A DNA stretch of 64,000 nucleotides. Origin: Mesorhizobium_K sp040049215 (lineage in GTDB: Bacteria; Pseudomonadota; Alphaproteobacteria; Rhizobiales; Rhizobiaceae). The translations under genes were made by a program, and so were the position numbers. This document shows positions 34,462-43,687 of the stretch, piece after piece. Under the pieces are notes generated by a model, which was given only the letters and a program-made list of their open reading frames with translations, had not been told where the DNA came from and ran no database searches. Positions within the stretch are counted from its first letter, which is position 1. Each line of letters opens with the position of its first letter. The stretch spans positions 248,001-312,000 of the forward strand of contig NZ_JBDZDN010000002.1 in assembly GCF_040049215.1 (NCBI RefSeq), given 5' to 3'.

Positions 34462-35934
34462 TTGGCGACAGCACTGACCAGCTTCACGGACGAGGCGAAA
34501 ATCGCCTTCGATACGCTGTCGGGCCGGGCCGCGGGCCTGTTTTCACCGTCGCTCCGGCTGGGCGTGACCGGCCTGTCGAGGGCCGGAAAGACCGTCTTCA
34601 TCTCCGCGCTCGTGCACAATTTGATGCATGGCGGCCGCCTGCCGCTGTTTGAGGCGCAGAAGTCCGGGCGCATCTCGCGCGCCTATCTGGAGGAACAGCC
34701 CGACGACGCGGTGCCGCGCTTCCAGTATGAGGATCACATAGCGGCTCTTGTCGACGACCGGGCATGGCCGGACTCGACCCGGGCCATATCCGAACTCAGG
34801 CTGACCATCGAGTTCGAATCGGCCTCTGGCTGGAACCGCCTGATTTCGAGCGGAAAGCTGTCGGTCGACATTGTCGACTATCCTGGCGAATGGCTTCTCG
34901 ACCTCCCCCTGCTCGGCAAGAACTATGCCGAGTTCTCCCGCGACGCGTTCGAACTGGCGGAACTGCCGGTCCGCGCCGGCCTTTCGCGGGACTGGCGTCG
35001 GTTGGCCGACACCGTGGATCCCAGGGCCGACGCCGACGAGATGGCGGCGCGCAGGCTGGCGGAATCCTTCACCGCCTACCTCAGGGCCTGCAAGCTCGAC
35101 GAGCGGGCGCTGTCGACTCTCCCCCCGGGCCGCTTCCTCATGCCCGGTGATCTCGAAGGCTCGCCGGCGCTCACATTCGCACCGATGCGCCGACTCGCCG
35201 ACGGCCGGCCTCGTTCGGGCTCCCTGCACGCGATGATGGAACGCCGCTACGAGGCGTATAAGACACATGTGGTGAAGCCGTTTTTCCGCGAGCACATCGC
35301 CAGGCTCGACCGGCAGATCGTGTTGATCGACGCGATGCAGGCCCTCAATGCCGGCCCCGGCGCGGTTGCGGATCTGGAGCGCTCGGTGACCGATATCCTC
35401 GCCTGCTTCCGCCCCGGCCGCCGCGGTTTCCTCACCGATTTCTTTTCCCGGCGCATCGACCGCATCCTGATCGCCGCCACCAAGGCAGATCACCTCCATC
35501 ACGAGAGCCACGACCGGCTGCAGGCGATCGTTCGGCGGTTGGCCGACGGCGCCATCAAGCGGGCGGATTTTACCGGCGCCCAGGTCGACGTACTGGCGAT
35601 GGCGGCGGTCCGCGCCACACGCGAAGGCACGGTCCGGCAGGGACGCGAGACGCTGCCCGTCATCATCGGCACGCCGCTGATGGGCGAGACGATAGGCGGC
35701 GAGAGCTTCGATGGGAAAACCGAAACCGCCATATTTCCCGGAGACTTGCCGGCAAGGATTGACTCGATCTTTGAAGAAGCCGCCGACGCGAAGCGGCAGC
35801 CCGAGCCGCCGATCCGTTTCGTCCGGTTCCGCCCGCCAAAGCTCGAACGCGACGCCGACGGCCTGAAGCTGTCGCTGCCGCATATCAGGCTGGATCGGGC
35901 CCTGCAGTTCCTGATCGGAGACCATCTCGCATGA
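34462..35934 (+). CDS. YcjX-family GTPase/ATPase (DUF463)
   Basis: Product of 490 residues from a TTG (34462) placed after GGCAAGG. The P-loop reads GLSRAGKTVFIS (about 37), then VDIVDYPGEWLLDLPLLG as the G3 region and ILIAATKADH as the G4 region. YcjX-type stress-linked P-loop proteins act together with YcjF. The next gene encodes that partner and overlaps by four bases (ATGA), so the two are co-translated. Confidence 0.9.
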   Translation: MATALTSFTDEAKIAFDTLSGRAAGLFSPSLRLGVTGLSRAGKTVFISALVHNLMHGGRLPLFEAQKSGRISRAYLEEQPDDAVPRFQYEDHIAALVDDRAWPDSTRAISELRLTIEFESASGWNRLISSGKLSVDIVDYPGEWLLDLPLLGKNYAEFSRDAFELAELPVRAGLSRDWRRLADTVDPRADADEMAARRLAESFTAYLRACKLDERALSTLPPGRFLMPGDLEGSPALTFAPMRRLADGRPRSGSLHAMMERRYEAYKTHVVKPFFREHIARLDRQIVLIDAMQALNAGPGAVADLERSVTDILACFRPGRRGFLTDFFSRRIDRILIAATKADHLHHESHDRLQAIVRRLADGAIKRADFTGAQVDVLAMAAVRATREGTVRQGRETLPVIIGTPLMGETIGGESFDGKTETAIFPGDLPARIDSIFEEAADAKRQPEPPIRFVRFRPPKLERDADGLKLSLPHIRLDRALQFLIGDHLA

Positions 35935-36998
35935 GCGCCCCCCGCAAACCGGCGGCATTCCGCATCGAGCCGGAAGAGAGACGTACGCCGGCCCCGCAAG
36001 CCGATGCCTCGCCCAGGAAGCCGCGCGCGCTCGACAAGACTGCGGTCGTCGTCACGCCGGCAGAGATCGACGTGTTCGACGAGACCGATCCCCTCGACGA
36101 GGTTCCGCCGCCGCCGACCGCGCCGAAGCGGCGTTCATGGCTCGCCACGATCTTCCTCGCCGCCCTCGGCGCCTTGTTGTCGCTGGCTGTCGGCCTGTGG
36201 ACCGATCAGCTCATCCGCGAGCTTTTCCAGCGCGCCGAATGGCTGGGCTGGCTGGCCGCCGGACTGGCGGCGCTGGCGGCACTGGCCCTGCTCGTTATCC
36301 TTCTGCGCGAGATGATGGCGATCGCCCGGCTCGCCTCGGTCGAAAGGCTGCGCACCAGGGCGCTTGACGCAATTGCGCGCGATGATCCGAAGGTTGCGCG
36401 CGCCGTCGTGACGGAGCTTTCGGACTTCGTTTCGGGCAAGCCGGAGACCGCGGCTGGCCGGCGCACATTGAAGGGGCTGGAGAACGATATCATCGACGGC
36501 GCCAATCTGGTCCGCCTCGCCGAGACGGAACTGCTGGCCCCCCTCGATGCCCGCGCAAAGCAGATGATCCTCGACGCGGCCAAGCGCGTGTCGCTCGTCA
36601 CCGCCGTAAGCCCGCGCGCGCTGGTCGACATCGCCTATGTGCTGTTCGAATCGGGCCGTCTGATCCGCCGGCTCTCCGAACTCTATGGAGGACGTCCCGG
36701 CACACTGGGCTTCCTGCGCCTTGCGCGCGGCGTGCTGGCGCATCTCGCGGTCACCGGCGCCATCGCCGCCGGCGACGATTTCGTGCACCAGATCGTCGGA
36801 CAGGGGCTTGCCGCGCGGCTCTCGGCCAAGCTCGGCGAAGGCGTGGTCAACGGCATGATGACCGCCCGCATCGGCGTTGCCGCCATGGAGGTTACGCGTC
36901 CCTTGCCGTTTTCCGCGCTGAAGCGTCCGGGAATGACCGATTTCCTGTCGGCGCTGGCCTCCTTCACGCGCAAGAAAGCCGGAGCCGGCGAAGCATAG
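35931..36998 (+). CDS. YcjF-family membrane protein (TIGR01620, DUF697)
   Basis: Product of 355 residues. An acidic/Pro-rich N-terminus (1-60) is followed by two membrane helices (about 68-88 and 103-124) and a C-terminal DUF697 domain (about 215-330) with GFLRLARGVLAHLAVTG and MMTARIGVAAMEVTRPLPF. It works with the P-loop protein YcjX encoded just upstream (four-base overlap); the pair is stress-induced in enterobacteria. The exact function is unknown. Confidence 0.9.
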   Translation: MSAPRKPAAFRIEPEERRTPAPQADASPRKPRALDKTAVVVTPAEIDVFDETDPLDEVPPPPTAPKRRSWLATIFLAALGALLSLAVGLWTDQLIRELFQRAEWLGWLAAGLAALAALALLVILLREMMAIARLASVERLRTRALDAIARDDPKVARAVVTELSDFVSGKPETAAGRRTLKGLENDIIDGANLVRLAETELLAPLDARAKQMILDAAKRVSLVTAVSPRALVDIAYVLFESGRLIRRLSELYGGRPGTLGFLRLARGVLAHLAVTGAIAAGDDFVHQIVGQGLAARLSAKLGEGVVNGMMTARIGVAAMEVTRPLPFSALKRPGMTDFLSALASFTRKKAGAGEA

Positions 36999-37056
36999 GG
37001 TAGCCAGCGCCAGCCGCTCCTTCCAGGCTTCAACCGGCGCCGCGATAGACGGTCCA

Positions 37057-37078
37057 TTAACCATTTCTGGTCATGGTT
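37057..37078 (+). promoter_or_regulatory. CtrA-like half site inside an inverted repeat
   Basis: TTAACCAT at 37057-37064 is a classic CtrA half-site octamer. Together with ATGGTT at 37073-37078 it forms AACCAT-N8-ATGGTT. It lies 44-65 bp upstream of the periplasmic protein gene starting at 37122. Binding is inferred from the motif only. Confidence 0.4.
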
Positions 37079-37121
37079 TGGGCAGCTTGTTCCCCTCTCA
37101 TGCGTTGCCGGGTGTCCCTCG

Positions 37122-37676
37122 ATGAAACGTGCATTCCAGTCCAGAATCCTGCCGCTTGTTGCGTCGGTGGCCATCGCGGCGGGCATGACTGCACCGGCCG
37201 GGGCTGGCGAACGCGACCGGACGTTCTTCCAGTCGGTCGAAGGCTCCTGGGCCGGCGCGGGCGAGATCGTCGCCGGCAAATACAAGGGCACGAAGTTCAA
37301 CTGCACTTTCGCGGGAACGACGCCCTCCAAAAAGCTCGGCATGACGCTCGACGGCGGCTGCCGCGTCGGCGTCTTCATGCAGAAGATGTCGGCAAGCGTC
37401 GTTCAAAGCGGTTCCGCCGGCTATCGGGGCAAGTTCATGGACGGCGCCGAAGGCTCCGGCCTCGACATCATCTCCGGCAATGTGGTCGACGGGCGCAAGG
37501 TCGTCTTCGCCATCAACCGCAATGAATTGCGCGGCGTCATGCAGGCGCGCCTGCCCGACGACGATACGATGAATGTCACCGTCTCGGTGCGCGTCGAGGA
37601 TGCGATGGTTCCGGTCATCGGCATGAGCCTGAAGCGTGTGGACGGCGCCGCCGTCGGCGCCATAGCGCGGCAATAG
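37122..37676 (+). CDS. Exported hypothetical protein (184 aa)
   Basis: Not recognised by family name. A Sec signal (LPLVASVAIAAGMTAPAGAG) precedes a mature domain of about 155 residues with an FFQSVEGSWAGAGEIVAGKYKG start, typical of rhizobial periplasmic beta-rich proteins. Two cysteines (NCTF, GGCRVG) may form a disulphide. It stands alone between ycjF and the Kef-type antiporter, behind a CtrA-like motif. Confidence 0.75.
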   Translation: MKRAFQSRILPLVASVAIAAGMTAPAGAGERDRTFFQSVEGSWAGAGEIVAGKYKGTKFNCTFAGTTPSKKLGMTLDGGCRVGVFMQKMSASVVQSGSAGYRGKFMDGAEGSGLDIISGNVVDGRKVVFAINRNELRGVMQARLPDDDTMNVTVSVRVEDAMVPVIGMSLKRVDGAAVGAIARQ

Positions 37677-37818
37677 CGCCTGATACCGACCGAGCCGAGC
37701 GCGGAGCCGCTAAGGCCGCATTGATTCGGGGCTGTTCGATCGCTTTGCCAGCGCCTATCTTTGAACGCTCGAACATCCGGCGCGCTTAGCGCGCAAATCC
37801 AGGCATTCGGAACGGCGC

Positions 37819-39666
37819 ATGGCGGCGGAAGCAGCAACGGGCAGCGAACTGGTTCAGGTGGTGGCGCTGCTGACGGCCGGCGTCGTGGCGGTGCCGATCT
37901 TCAGGCGAATGGGCCTGGGCTCCATTCTCGGCTATCTCGCCGCCGGCCTCGTCATTGGTCCATTCGGCCTGGCCGTCTTCTCGGAAGCCGAGGCCATACT
38001 GCACGTTGCCGAACTCGGCGTGGTGATGTTCCTTTTCATCATCGGATTGGAAATGCAGCCTTCGCGCTTGTGGGGTCTGAGGCGCGAGATATTCGGGCTC
38101 GGCGCCATGCAGGTGGGCGTGTGCGCGCTGTTGCTGACGGGCGTCGGCGTAATCGGCGGCTTCCCGGTTGCAGTCTCTTTCGTCGCTGGCGCGGGCTTCG
38201 TGCTCACATCTACCGCCATCGTCATGCAGATTCTCGAGGAACGAGGCGATGTCTCGACGCCCAGGGGGCAGCGAATAGTCTCGATCCTGCTTTTCGAGGA
38301 TCTCGCCATCGTGCCGCTGTTGGCCCTGGTTGCATTCCTGGCGCCGGCGGGAGAGGAGATCACCGTTTCCGAGCGGCTTGTCGGCGTGGCGATCGGCGTC
38401 GCCTCGATCGTCAGCCTCGTTGTCGCGGGCCGCTATCTGCTCAACCCGCTGTTCAGGATGCTGGCGGACTCCCGCGCCCGCGAGGTCATGACCGCCGCCG
38501 CCCTGCTTGTGGTGCTGGGCTCCGCGCTCGCCATGCAACTCAGCGGGCTTTCCATGGCGATGGGGGCGTTCCTCGCCGGCGTGATGCTCTCCGAATCGAC
38601 CTTCCGGCATCAACTGGAAGCCGACATCGAACCCTTCCGCGGTATCCTGCTCGGCCTGTTCTTCATGGCGGTCGGCATGTCGCTCGACCTGACGGTCGTC
38701 GCCGCCAACTGGCGGACGGTCGCAATCTGCGTCGCAGCCTACATGGTCATGAAGGCGGTCGGCATCTATGCGGTCGCGCGATGGAGGTCCAGCCATCGCG
38801 ACGCGCTGGAGCGCGCCGTCGTCATGGCGCAGGGCGGCGAGTTCGCATTCGTGCTTTATTCGGCCGCCGCCTCAGTCGGCATCATCGACGGCGAGGCGAA
38901 TGCGATACTCACCGCCATCATCATCGTCTCGATGATCCTCACGCCTTTCGCCATCGCGGTCCTGCGCGCCGTCACGCCCAAGGACGAGCAGACGCTCGAA
39001 GGGGTCGACATCGCATCCGGGTTGAACGGCAGCGTCCTGATCATCGGTTTCGGCCGATTCGGCCAGATCGTCAGTCAGCCTTTGCTGTTGCGCGGCGTCG
39101 ATGTCTCGATCATCGACAATGACGTCGAGATGATCCAGGCGGCGGCCGATTTCGGCTTCAAGGTCTATTACGGCGACGGCACCCGCCTCGACATTCTGCA
39201 CGCCGCCGGCGCCGGCCGTGCCCGGGCGGTGCTCATCTGCGTCGACAAGGCGGAAGCCGCCGTCAGGATCGCCGAGAACTTGAAGGAGGAGTTTCCGCTC
39301 GTACCGGTGCTGGCGCGCGCCTACGACCGCGGCGCGGCGATCGGACTCATGAACGTCGGCGTCGACTACCAGATCCGCGAGACATTCGAATCCGCGTTGC
39401 TGTTCGGCGGCGCGACTCTGGAGAAGCTCGGTGTCGATCAGGCCGAAGTAGCCGAGGTCATCGAGGACGTCAGGCGAAGGGACGCGGAGCGGCTTGAACT
39501 GCAGATTTCGGGCGGCCTCCAGGCTGGGCGCCGTCTGATGAAAGGCAACATTCCCGAGCCGACGCCGACGCCGCTGACGCCGCCCAGGCGCCCCGGCCAG
39601 GCGATGAACGAAGGTGCCGCCGACGCGCTCGGAGGCAGAACCGCTCCCGCCGGGGAAGGAGCCTGA
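37819..39666 (+). CDS. Kef-type monovalent cation:proton antiporter (CPA2)
   Basis: Product of 615 residues. The N-terminal Na_H_Exchanger domain has about 12-13 helices (about 10-385), with GSILGYLAAGLVIGPFGL and GVVMFLFIIGLEMQP characteristic of CPA2/KefB-KefC. A TrkA_N domain (about 395-515) starts at VLIIGFGRFGQIVSQPLL and should bind NAD(H) or nucleotides to gate K+/H+ exchange. A short Pro-rich tail ends the protein. No KefF/KefG-like ancillary gene is adjacent. Confidence 0.92.
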   Translation: MAAEAATGSELVQVVALLTAGVVAVPIFRRMGLGSILGYLAAGLVIGPFGLAVFSEAEAILHVAELGVVMFLFIIGLEMQPSRLWGLRREIFGLGAMQVGVCALLLTGVGVIGGFPVAVSFVAGAGFVLTSTAIVMQILEERGDVSTPRGQRIVSILLFEDLAIVPLLALVAFLAPAGEEITVSERLVGVAIGVASIVSLVVAGRYLLNPLFRMLADSRAREVMTAAALLVVLGSALAMQLSGLSMAMGAFLAGVMLSESTFRHQLEADIEPFRGILLGLFFMAVGMSLDLTVVAANWRTVAICVAAYMVMKAVGIYAVARWRSSHRDALERAVVMAQGGEFAFVLYSAAASVGIIDGEANAILTAIIIVSMILTPFAIAVLRAVTPKDEQTLEGVDIASGLNGSVLIIGFGRFGQIVSQPLLLRGVDVSIIDNDVEMIQAAADFGFKVYYGDGTRLDILHAAGAGRARAVLICVDKAEAAVRIAENLKEEFPLVPVLARAYDRGAAIGLMNVGVDYQIRETFESALLFGGATLEKLGVDQAEVAEVIEDVRRRDAERLELQISGGLQAGRRLMKGNIPEPTPTPLTPPRRPGQAMNEGAADALGGRTAPAGEGA

Positions 39667-39667
39667 C

Positions 39668-40219
39668 ATGGCGGAGGATTTGGACCCCCGAGCTGCCGAA
39701 GTCGTCGATTTCTGGCGCGACGCCGGCGAAGATGCCTGGTTCACCAAGGATGCCGGCTTCGACGCCGGCTTCCATGACCGCTTCCGCGACCTGCATTTCT
39801 TGGCGGCGCGGCGCGAGCTCGACGACTGGATCGGCCACCCTGAAAGCGCGCTGGCGCTGATGATCCTGCTCGACCAGTTCCCGCGCAACTGCTTTCGCGG
39901 CACCGCCCATATGTTCGCGACCGACCCCTTGGCCCGCCACTTCGCACGCAAGGCGCTCGAGGCCGGCCATCATTCAGCCGTCGACAAAGAACTGCGCCCC
40001 TTCTTCCTGATACCGTTCGAGCACTCAGAGAGCTTGGCCGACCAGCATTTTGCCGTAGAACAGTGCGCGCTCTACGCCCCAGGCTACATCAGCTATTTTA
40101 TCGAACACCGCGATATCATCGAGCGCTTCGGCCGTTTCCCGCATCGCAATCGCGCGCTTGGGCGCGAGACCACGCCGGAAGAACAGGCTTTTCTCGACAG
40201 CGGCGGCTTCGCCGGCTGA
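39668..40219 (+). CDS. DUF924 family protein
   Basis: Product of 183 residues from ATG 39668, one base after the antiporter stop (TGACATG), so likely translationally coupled. It has VVDFWRDAGEDAWFTKDAGF, ALALMILLDQFPRNCFRGT, FFLIPFEHSESL and FGRFPHRNRALGRETTPEE, all hallmark blocks of the all-helical, TPR-like DUF924 family. Function unknown. Confidence 0.9.
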   Translation: MAEDLDPRAAEVVDFWRDAGEDAWFTKDAGFDAGFHDRFRDLHFLAARRELDDWIGHPESALALMILLDQFPRNCFRGTAHMFATDPLARHFARKALEAGHHSAVDKELRPFFLIPFEHSESLADQHFAVEQCALYAPGYISYFIEHRDIIERFGRFPHRNRALGRETTPEEQAFLDSGGFAG

Positions 40220-40232
40220 CTGGGAACAGACC

Positions 40233-40748
40233 CTAAGCTCTCCACCAGTCGCGGCCCGATGACTGCCGCTCGATGCCCTCGGTGTCGATCTCCGCGAGAT
40301 AGTCCGAAAGCCGCCGTCCCTTGACCACGAAGTCCGGCGCAATCTCGGCCAGCGGCGTCAGCACGAAGGCGCGCTCCAGCATGCGCGGATGCGGAATTTC
40401 CAGCCCGCTCTCGTGCACGGTGCGCTCGCCGAAGACCAGTATGTCGATGTCGATCAGCCGCGGCCCCCAGCGTTCCTGCCGCACGCGCTTCAACCGCCGC
40501 TCGGCGTCGAGGCAGGCGTCCAGCAGGCCGCGTGGCGAAAGCTCGGTCAGCACCTCGGCCGCGGCGTTGAGAAAATCCGGCTGATCGGTCTTGCCCCAGG
40601 GCGGCGTGCGATAGAGCGACGAGACGGCCACCACTTCCGTCCCCGGATCGGCGTCCAGCATCCTCAGCGCCGAGCCCATCGACGTGGCGGGATCGCCGAG
40701 ATTGCCGCCGAGGCTGAGATAGGCCCGCTCTTTATTCGGGCCAGGCAA
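40233..40748 (-). CDS. folK: HPPK (6-hydroxymethyldihydropterin pyrophosphokinase)
   Basis: Product of 171 residues. It transfers pyrophosphate from ATP to 6-hydroxymethyl-7,8-dihydropterin. It shows YLSLGGNLGDP, SSLYRTPPWG, DFLNAAAEV and the signature RWGPRLIDIDILVFGE, IPHPRMLERAFVLTPLAEI. It is the last gene of the folP-folB-folK operon and overlaps folB by 17 bases. Confidence 0.96.
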   Translation of the reverse strand: MPGPNKERAYLSLGGNLGDPATSMGSALRMLDADPGTEVVAVSSLYRTPPWGKTDQPDFLNAAAEVLTELSPRGLLDACLDAERRLKRVRQERWGPRLIDIDILVFGERTVHESGLEIPHPRMLERAFVLTPLAEIAPDFVVKGRRLSDYLAEIDTEGIERQSSGRDWWRA

Positions 40749-41091
40749 CGGTCACCTCGACATGATCGAGAACGCCCGGCACCGGTGCGTTCGGCTTGCG
40801 AACGGTGATCTCGGCGCGGCTGATCTGGGGAAAGCGCAGGGTCAGCGCCTTGCCGACCTCCAGCGCCAGCGCCTCGATCAGAAAACGCCGCTCGCCGGTG
40901 ATGATCCTTTCGATCACCTGGAAGGCAACGCCGTAGTCGACCGTGCCCTCGATGGAATCATCTTCGAGCGCCCGGCCGGGATCGACGGTCAGGGCCGCGT
41001 CGACGTAGAACCGCTGGCCGAGCGTCTCCTCTTCGTCGAGCACGCCGTGGCGCGCGAAGAAGGCGCAGTTCTTCATCCGGATGAGGTACAT
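40732..41091 (-). CDS. folB: Dihydroneopterin aldolase
   Basis: Product of 119 residues from ATG 41091, five bases after the folP stop. It forms 6-hydroxymethyl-dihydropterin from dihydroneopterin. Family landmarks are RMKNCAFFARHGVLDEE, QRFYVDAALTVD, VDYGVAFQVI and RFLIEALALEVG (Glu/Lys active-site region). An alternative start is the ATG at 41076. It overlaps folK by 17 bases. Confidence 0.95.
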   Translation of the reverse strand: MYLIRMKNCAFFARHGVLDEEETLGQRFYVDAALTVDPGRALEDDSIEGTVDYGVAFQVIERIITGERRFLIEALALEVGKALTLRFPQISRAEITVRKPNAPVPGVLDHVEVTVAWPE

Positions 41092-41096
41092 GTCGG

Positions 41097-41945
41097 TCAG
41101 GTTCCAGGCGCCGGTCTTTGGCGCGCAAGCATAGCATCCGCGAAGGCCAGCGCATCCACGTTGATTGCGACATCGTGCACGCGAAAAAGCGCGGCTCCCT
41201 TGAGCCGCAGGATGACGCTGGTCGCCGCCGTGCCGGCATCGCGGGCGTCCGCGTCGCGCCCGGTGACGTGACCGATGAACCGCTTGCGCGAGGTTCCGAC
41301 CAGGAGCGGCAGGCCGAAGGCGTGCAGTTCCTCGAAGCGCGCCATCAGTTGCAGGTTCTCCTCGGGGTCCTTGGCGAAGCCGAAGCCGGGATCGAGCACG
41401 ATCTGGTCGCGCTGGACCCCGCAAGCCTCGGCAATCTCCAACGAGCGGCCGAGGAAGGCGAACTGGTCGGCGATCACGTCGGCGAGTTTCTCGCGTTCCC
41501 GCCCCGTATGCATGACGACGAGCCCTGCTCCGGTGGCGGCGGCCAGGCGGGCGATGTCCGGTTCGCGCTGCAGCCCCCAGACGTCGTTGACGATATGCGC
41601 GCCTGCCGCGACGGCGAGCCGCGCGGTCTGTTCGCGGTAGGTGTCCACCGAGATCAGGCAGGCGCCCTCCGCCGCCAGCGCCTCGATCACCGGCAGGACA
41701 CGCCGCTGCTCTTCCAGCGCTGTGAGGGGGTTCGCCCCCGGCCGCGTCGACTCGCCGCCGACATCGATGATGTCAGCACCTTCGCCAACCATGCGGCGGG
41801 CCTGGCTGAGAGCGTTCTCGACCGTGTCGAACCGGCCGCCGTCCGAAAAGCTGTCCGGCGTGACGTTGAGCACGCCCATGACCAGCGCTTTGCCGTCGAG
41901 GTCGAGATGGCGTCCATGCGCCAGCATCCAACGTTTTGCTGCCAT
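41097..41945 (-). CDS. folP: Dihydropteroate synthase
   Basis: Product of 282 residues. It condenses 6-hydroxymethyl-dihydropterin pyrophosphate with p-aminobenzoate and is the target of sulfonamides. It shows MGVLNVTPDSFSDGG, DIIDVGGESTRPGA, LDPGFGFAKD, GTSRKRFIG and a C-terminal RVHDV. It is the first gene of folP-folB-folK, giving three successive steps of folate synthesis. Next to the operon sits a DUF922 protease reading the other way. Confidence 0.96.
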   Translation of the reverse strand: MAAKRWMLAHGRHLDLDGKALVMGVLNVTPDSFSDGGRFDTVENALSQARRMVGEGADIIDVGGESTRPGANPLTALEEQRRVLPVIEALAAEGACLISVDTYREQTARLAVAAGAHIVNDVWGLQREPDIARLAAATGAGLVVMHTGREREKLADVIADQFAFLGRSLEIAEACGVQRDQIVLDPGFGFAKDPEENLQLMARFEELHAFGLPLLVGTSRKRFIGHVTGRDADARDAGTAATSVILRLKGAALFRVHDVAINVDALAFADAMLARQRPAPGT

Positions 41946-42122
41946 TTGTCCCGGCTCGAATTTCGCGCGTGAGCCATGCGACCTGCGTGCCCGAAAATCA
42001 ACGGCTTAAATTGACGGCATTGGGGCGGTGTCGCCAGCGGGTCGAGAAAGCGAGCGCCTGCGTGCGATTTCCGTTGCGTGGCCACGCCGGCTGGCGCAAG
42101 CTTTTCGAAACTGGGCGAAGCC

Positions 42123-42737
42123 ATGACGCGCATCTTTCTCGTAGTATCCCTGCTTGGCCTGACGGCGCTTCCTTCGGCGGCCGCGAACCTCGCGAAGACC
42201 TACAGCTATTTCTCCGTCGGTGGCACGACGCTCGAAGAGCTGGAAAGACAGCTCAACGAGCGCGGCCCGCATGTGAAGAGCACCGGCCGGCGCCATCCCG
42301 GCGCCACGCGCATGCAGTTCAACACCCGGCTCGGCTACACGGAGAAGAGCGGCTCTTGCCGCATCACCGAGGCGACCGTCACGGTCAAGGCGAAGGTCAT
42401 TCTTCCGCGCTGGCGCCAGCGCGGCAAGGCCGACCAGGACGTCCGCCTGATCTGGGACACGCTTTCGGACGACATCAAGCGCCACGAGGAGCAGCACGTC
42501 GTCATAGCCCAGAACCATGCGCGCGAGCTCGAGAGGAAGCTTGTCGGGCTTGGCCGCCAGAAATCCTGCGCGATCGCGGCACAGAAGGCAACGGCGACAG
42601 CCGACAAGGTTCTCGATAAGCACGACAAGGCGCAGGCGAAGTTCGACACGATCGAAGGCGCCAGCTACGAGAAGCGCATGCTGAAGCTGATGCGCCAGCG
42701 CATCAGGATGATCGAGGCCGGTAAGATCGCGGGTTAG
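42123..42737 (+). CDS. DUF922 predicted zinc protease, exported
   Basis: Product of 204 residues from ATG 42123, with a signal peptide (FLVVSLLGLTALPSAAA). The DUF922 domain includes YSYFSVGGTTLEELERQL, a CRITEATVTVKAKVILPRW strand and the metal motif HEEQHVVIA (HExxH). It is probably a periplasmic metallopeptidase; activity is inferred. The C-terminal 60 residues are helical and charged. Confidence 0.87.
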   Translation: MTRIFLVVSLLGLTALPSAAANLAKTYSYFSVGGTTLEELERQLNERGPHVKSTGRRHPGATRMQFNTRLGYTEKSGSCRITEATVTVKAKVILPRWRQRGKADQDVRLIWDTLSDDIKRHEEQHVVIAQNHARELERKLVGLGRQKSCAIAAQKATATADKVLDKHDKAQAKFDTIEGASYEKRMLKLMRQRIRMIEAGKIAG

Positions 42738-42765
42738 CGGACCGGCGGTCGGCCTCGGTCCCGCT

Positions 42766-43563
42766 TCAGGCAGGCTCCACCGCGCGGCGGTAGATGTGCC
42801 ATGTGGCATGGCCGAGCACCGGCAGCACGACAAGAAGCCCGAGGAAGAACGGCGCGCAGGCGAGAAGCACGGCGACCGTCACGCAGACGCCCCAGCCGAG
42901 CATCGGCAGCGGGCTCGCCAGCACCGCCTTCACGCTGGTGATCATGGCGGTGACGATGTCGACCTCGCGCTCCATCAGGAGCGGGATTGAGACGACCGTT
43001 ATCGAGAACAGGATCATCGAAAGGACCGCGCCGTCCAGGTGCCCGACTGCGAGGAATATCCAGCCCTGCTCCGTGGTGAAGACGACAGACAGGAATTTCT
43101 CCAGGGTGGAGAAGGACATCCGCCCGAGGATGAGCGCGAGCAGCAGCCGCACCTGGTACATCCACACCCAGAACACGAACAGCATGACGAACGCCATCCA
43201 GGAGAACTCGCGGCGGCGCAGCGCCCAGACCGCCGACAGCACCTGCGGCCAGTCGAGCGGGAGGCCCTTCTCCAGCCGCCGGCTCACCTCGTAGAGCCCG
43301 GCCGCGGCGAAGGGGCCGATCAGCGGGAAGCCGATCGCGAAGGGATAGATCATCCAGGGCATGTGCCAGTAGGTGAGCGCAAGCACGATGACCATGCCGA
43401 TGACGGTGAACACCGCGCCGAAGAACAGGCCGAAGAGCGGCGCGCGGGCGAAGTCGGAAATCCCTTGCGCCAGACAGGCGCGCAGGTCCGCCGCAGTTAG
43501 CGCATTGACCTTCGGCATCGTCGGCATGGCCGGCGTTCCGCTGCGCGGCAATTCCTGCGGCAT
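42766..43563 (-). CDS. DUF2189 integral membrane protein
   Basis: Product of 265 residues with six hydrophobic helices (for example LFGLFFGAVFTVIGMVIVLA, WMIYPFAIGFPLIGPFAAAG, TVAVLLACAPFFLGLLVVLP). The DUF2189 family includes proteins often encoded near cytochrome oxidase and anaerobic genes. A perfect Fnr/FixK box lies 70-83 bp upstream of the start, so expression is likely induced at low oxygen. The start ATG 43563 is chosen because GGGGAGG precedes it by nine bases; ATG 43572 abuts that site directly. Function unknown. Confidence 0.85.
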   Translation of the reverse strand: MPQELPRSGTPAMPTMPKVNALTAADLRACLAQGISDFARAPLFGLFFGAVFTVIGMVIVLALTYWHMPWMIYPFAIGFPLIGPFAAAGLYEVSRRLEKGLPLDWPQVLSAVWALRRREFSWMAFVMLFVFWVWMYQVRLLLALILGRMSFSTLEKFLSVVFTTEQGWIFLAVGHLDGAVLSMILFSITVVSIPLLMEREVDIVTAMITSVKAVLASPLPMLGWGVCVTVAVLLACAPFFLGLLVVLPVLGHATWHIYRRAVEPA

Positions 43564-43632
43564 TTCCCCCATCCTCCCCAGGCGAAACCGTCCAACTGGA
43601 TATTCCCCTAGGACAGGTCTTCGCGAAAGACC

Positions 43633-43646
43633 TTGATCCGGATCAA
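43633..43646. promoter_or_regulatory. Fnr/FixK box (anaerobox)
   Basis: TTGATCCGGATCAA is a perfect match to the TTGAT-N4-ATCAA consensus of Fnr/FixK/FnrN proteins. It lies upstream of the leftward DUF2189 gene, about 77 bp (to the centre) before its start, as expected for a class II site near -41 with a 5' leader of about 35 bases. The other flanking gene (FNR) ends here, so the target should be DUF2189. Confidence 0.72.
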
Positions 43647-43687
43647 AGGGGGGAAACGGGCGCGGGCGGACCGTCGGTCGGGACCCC

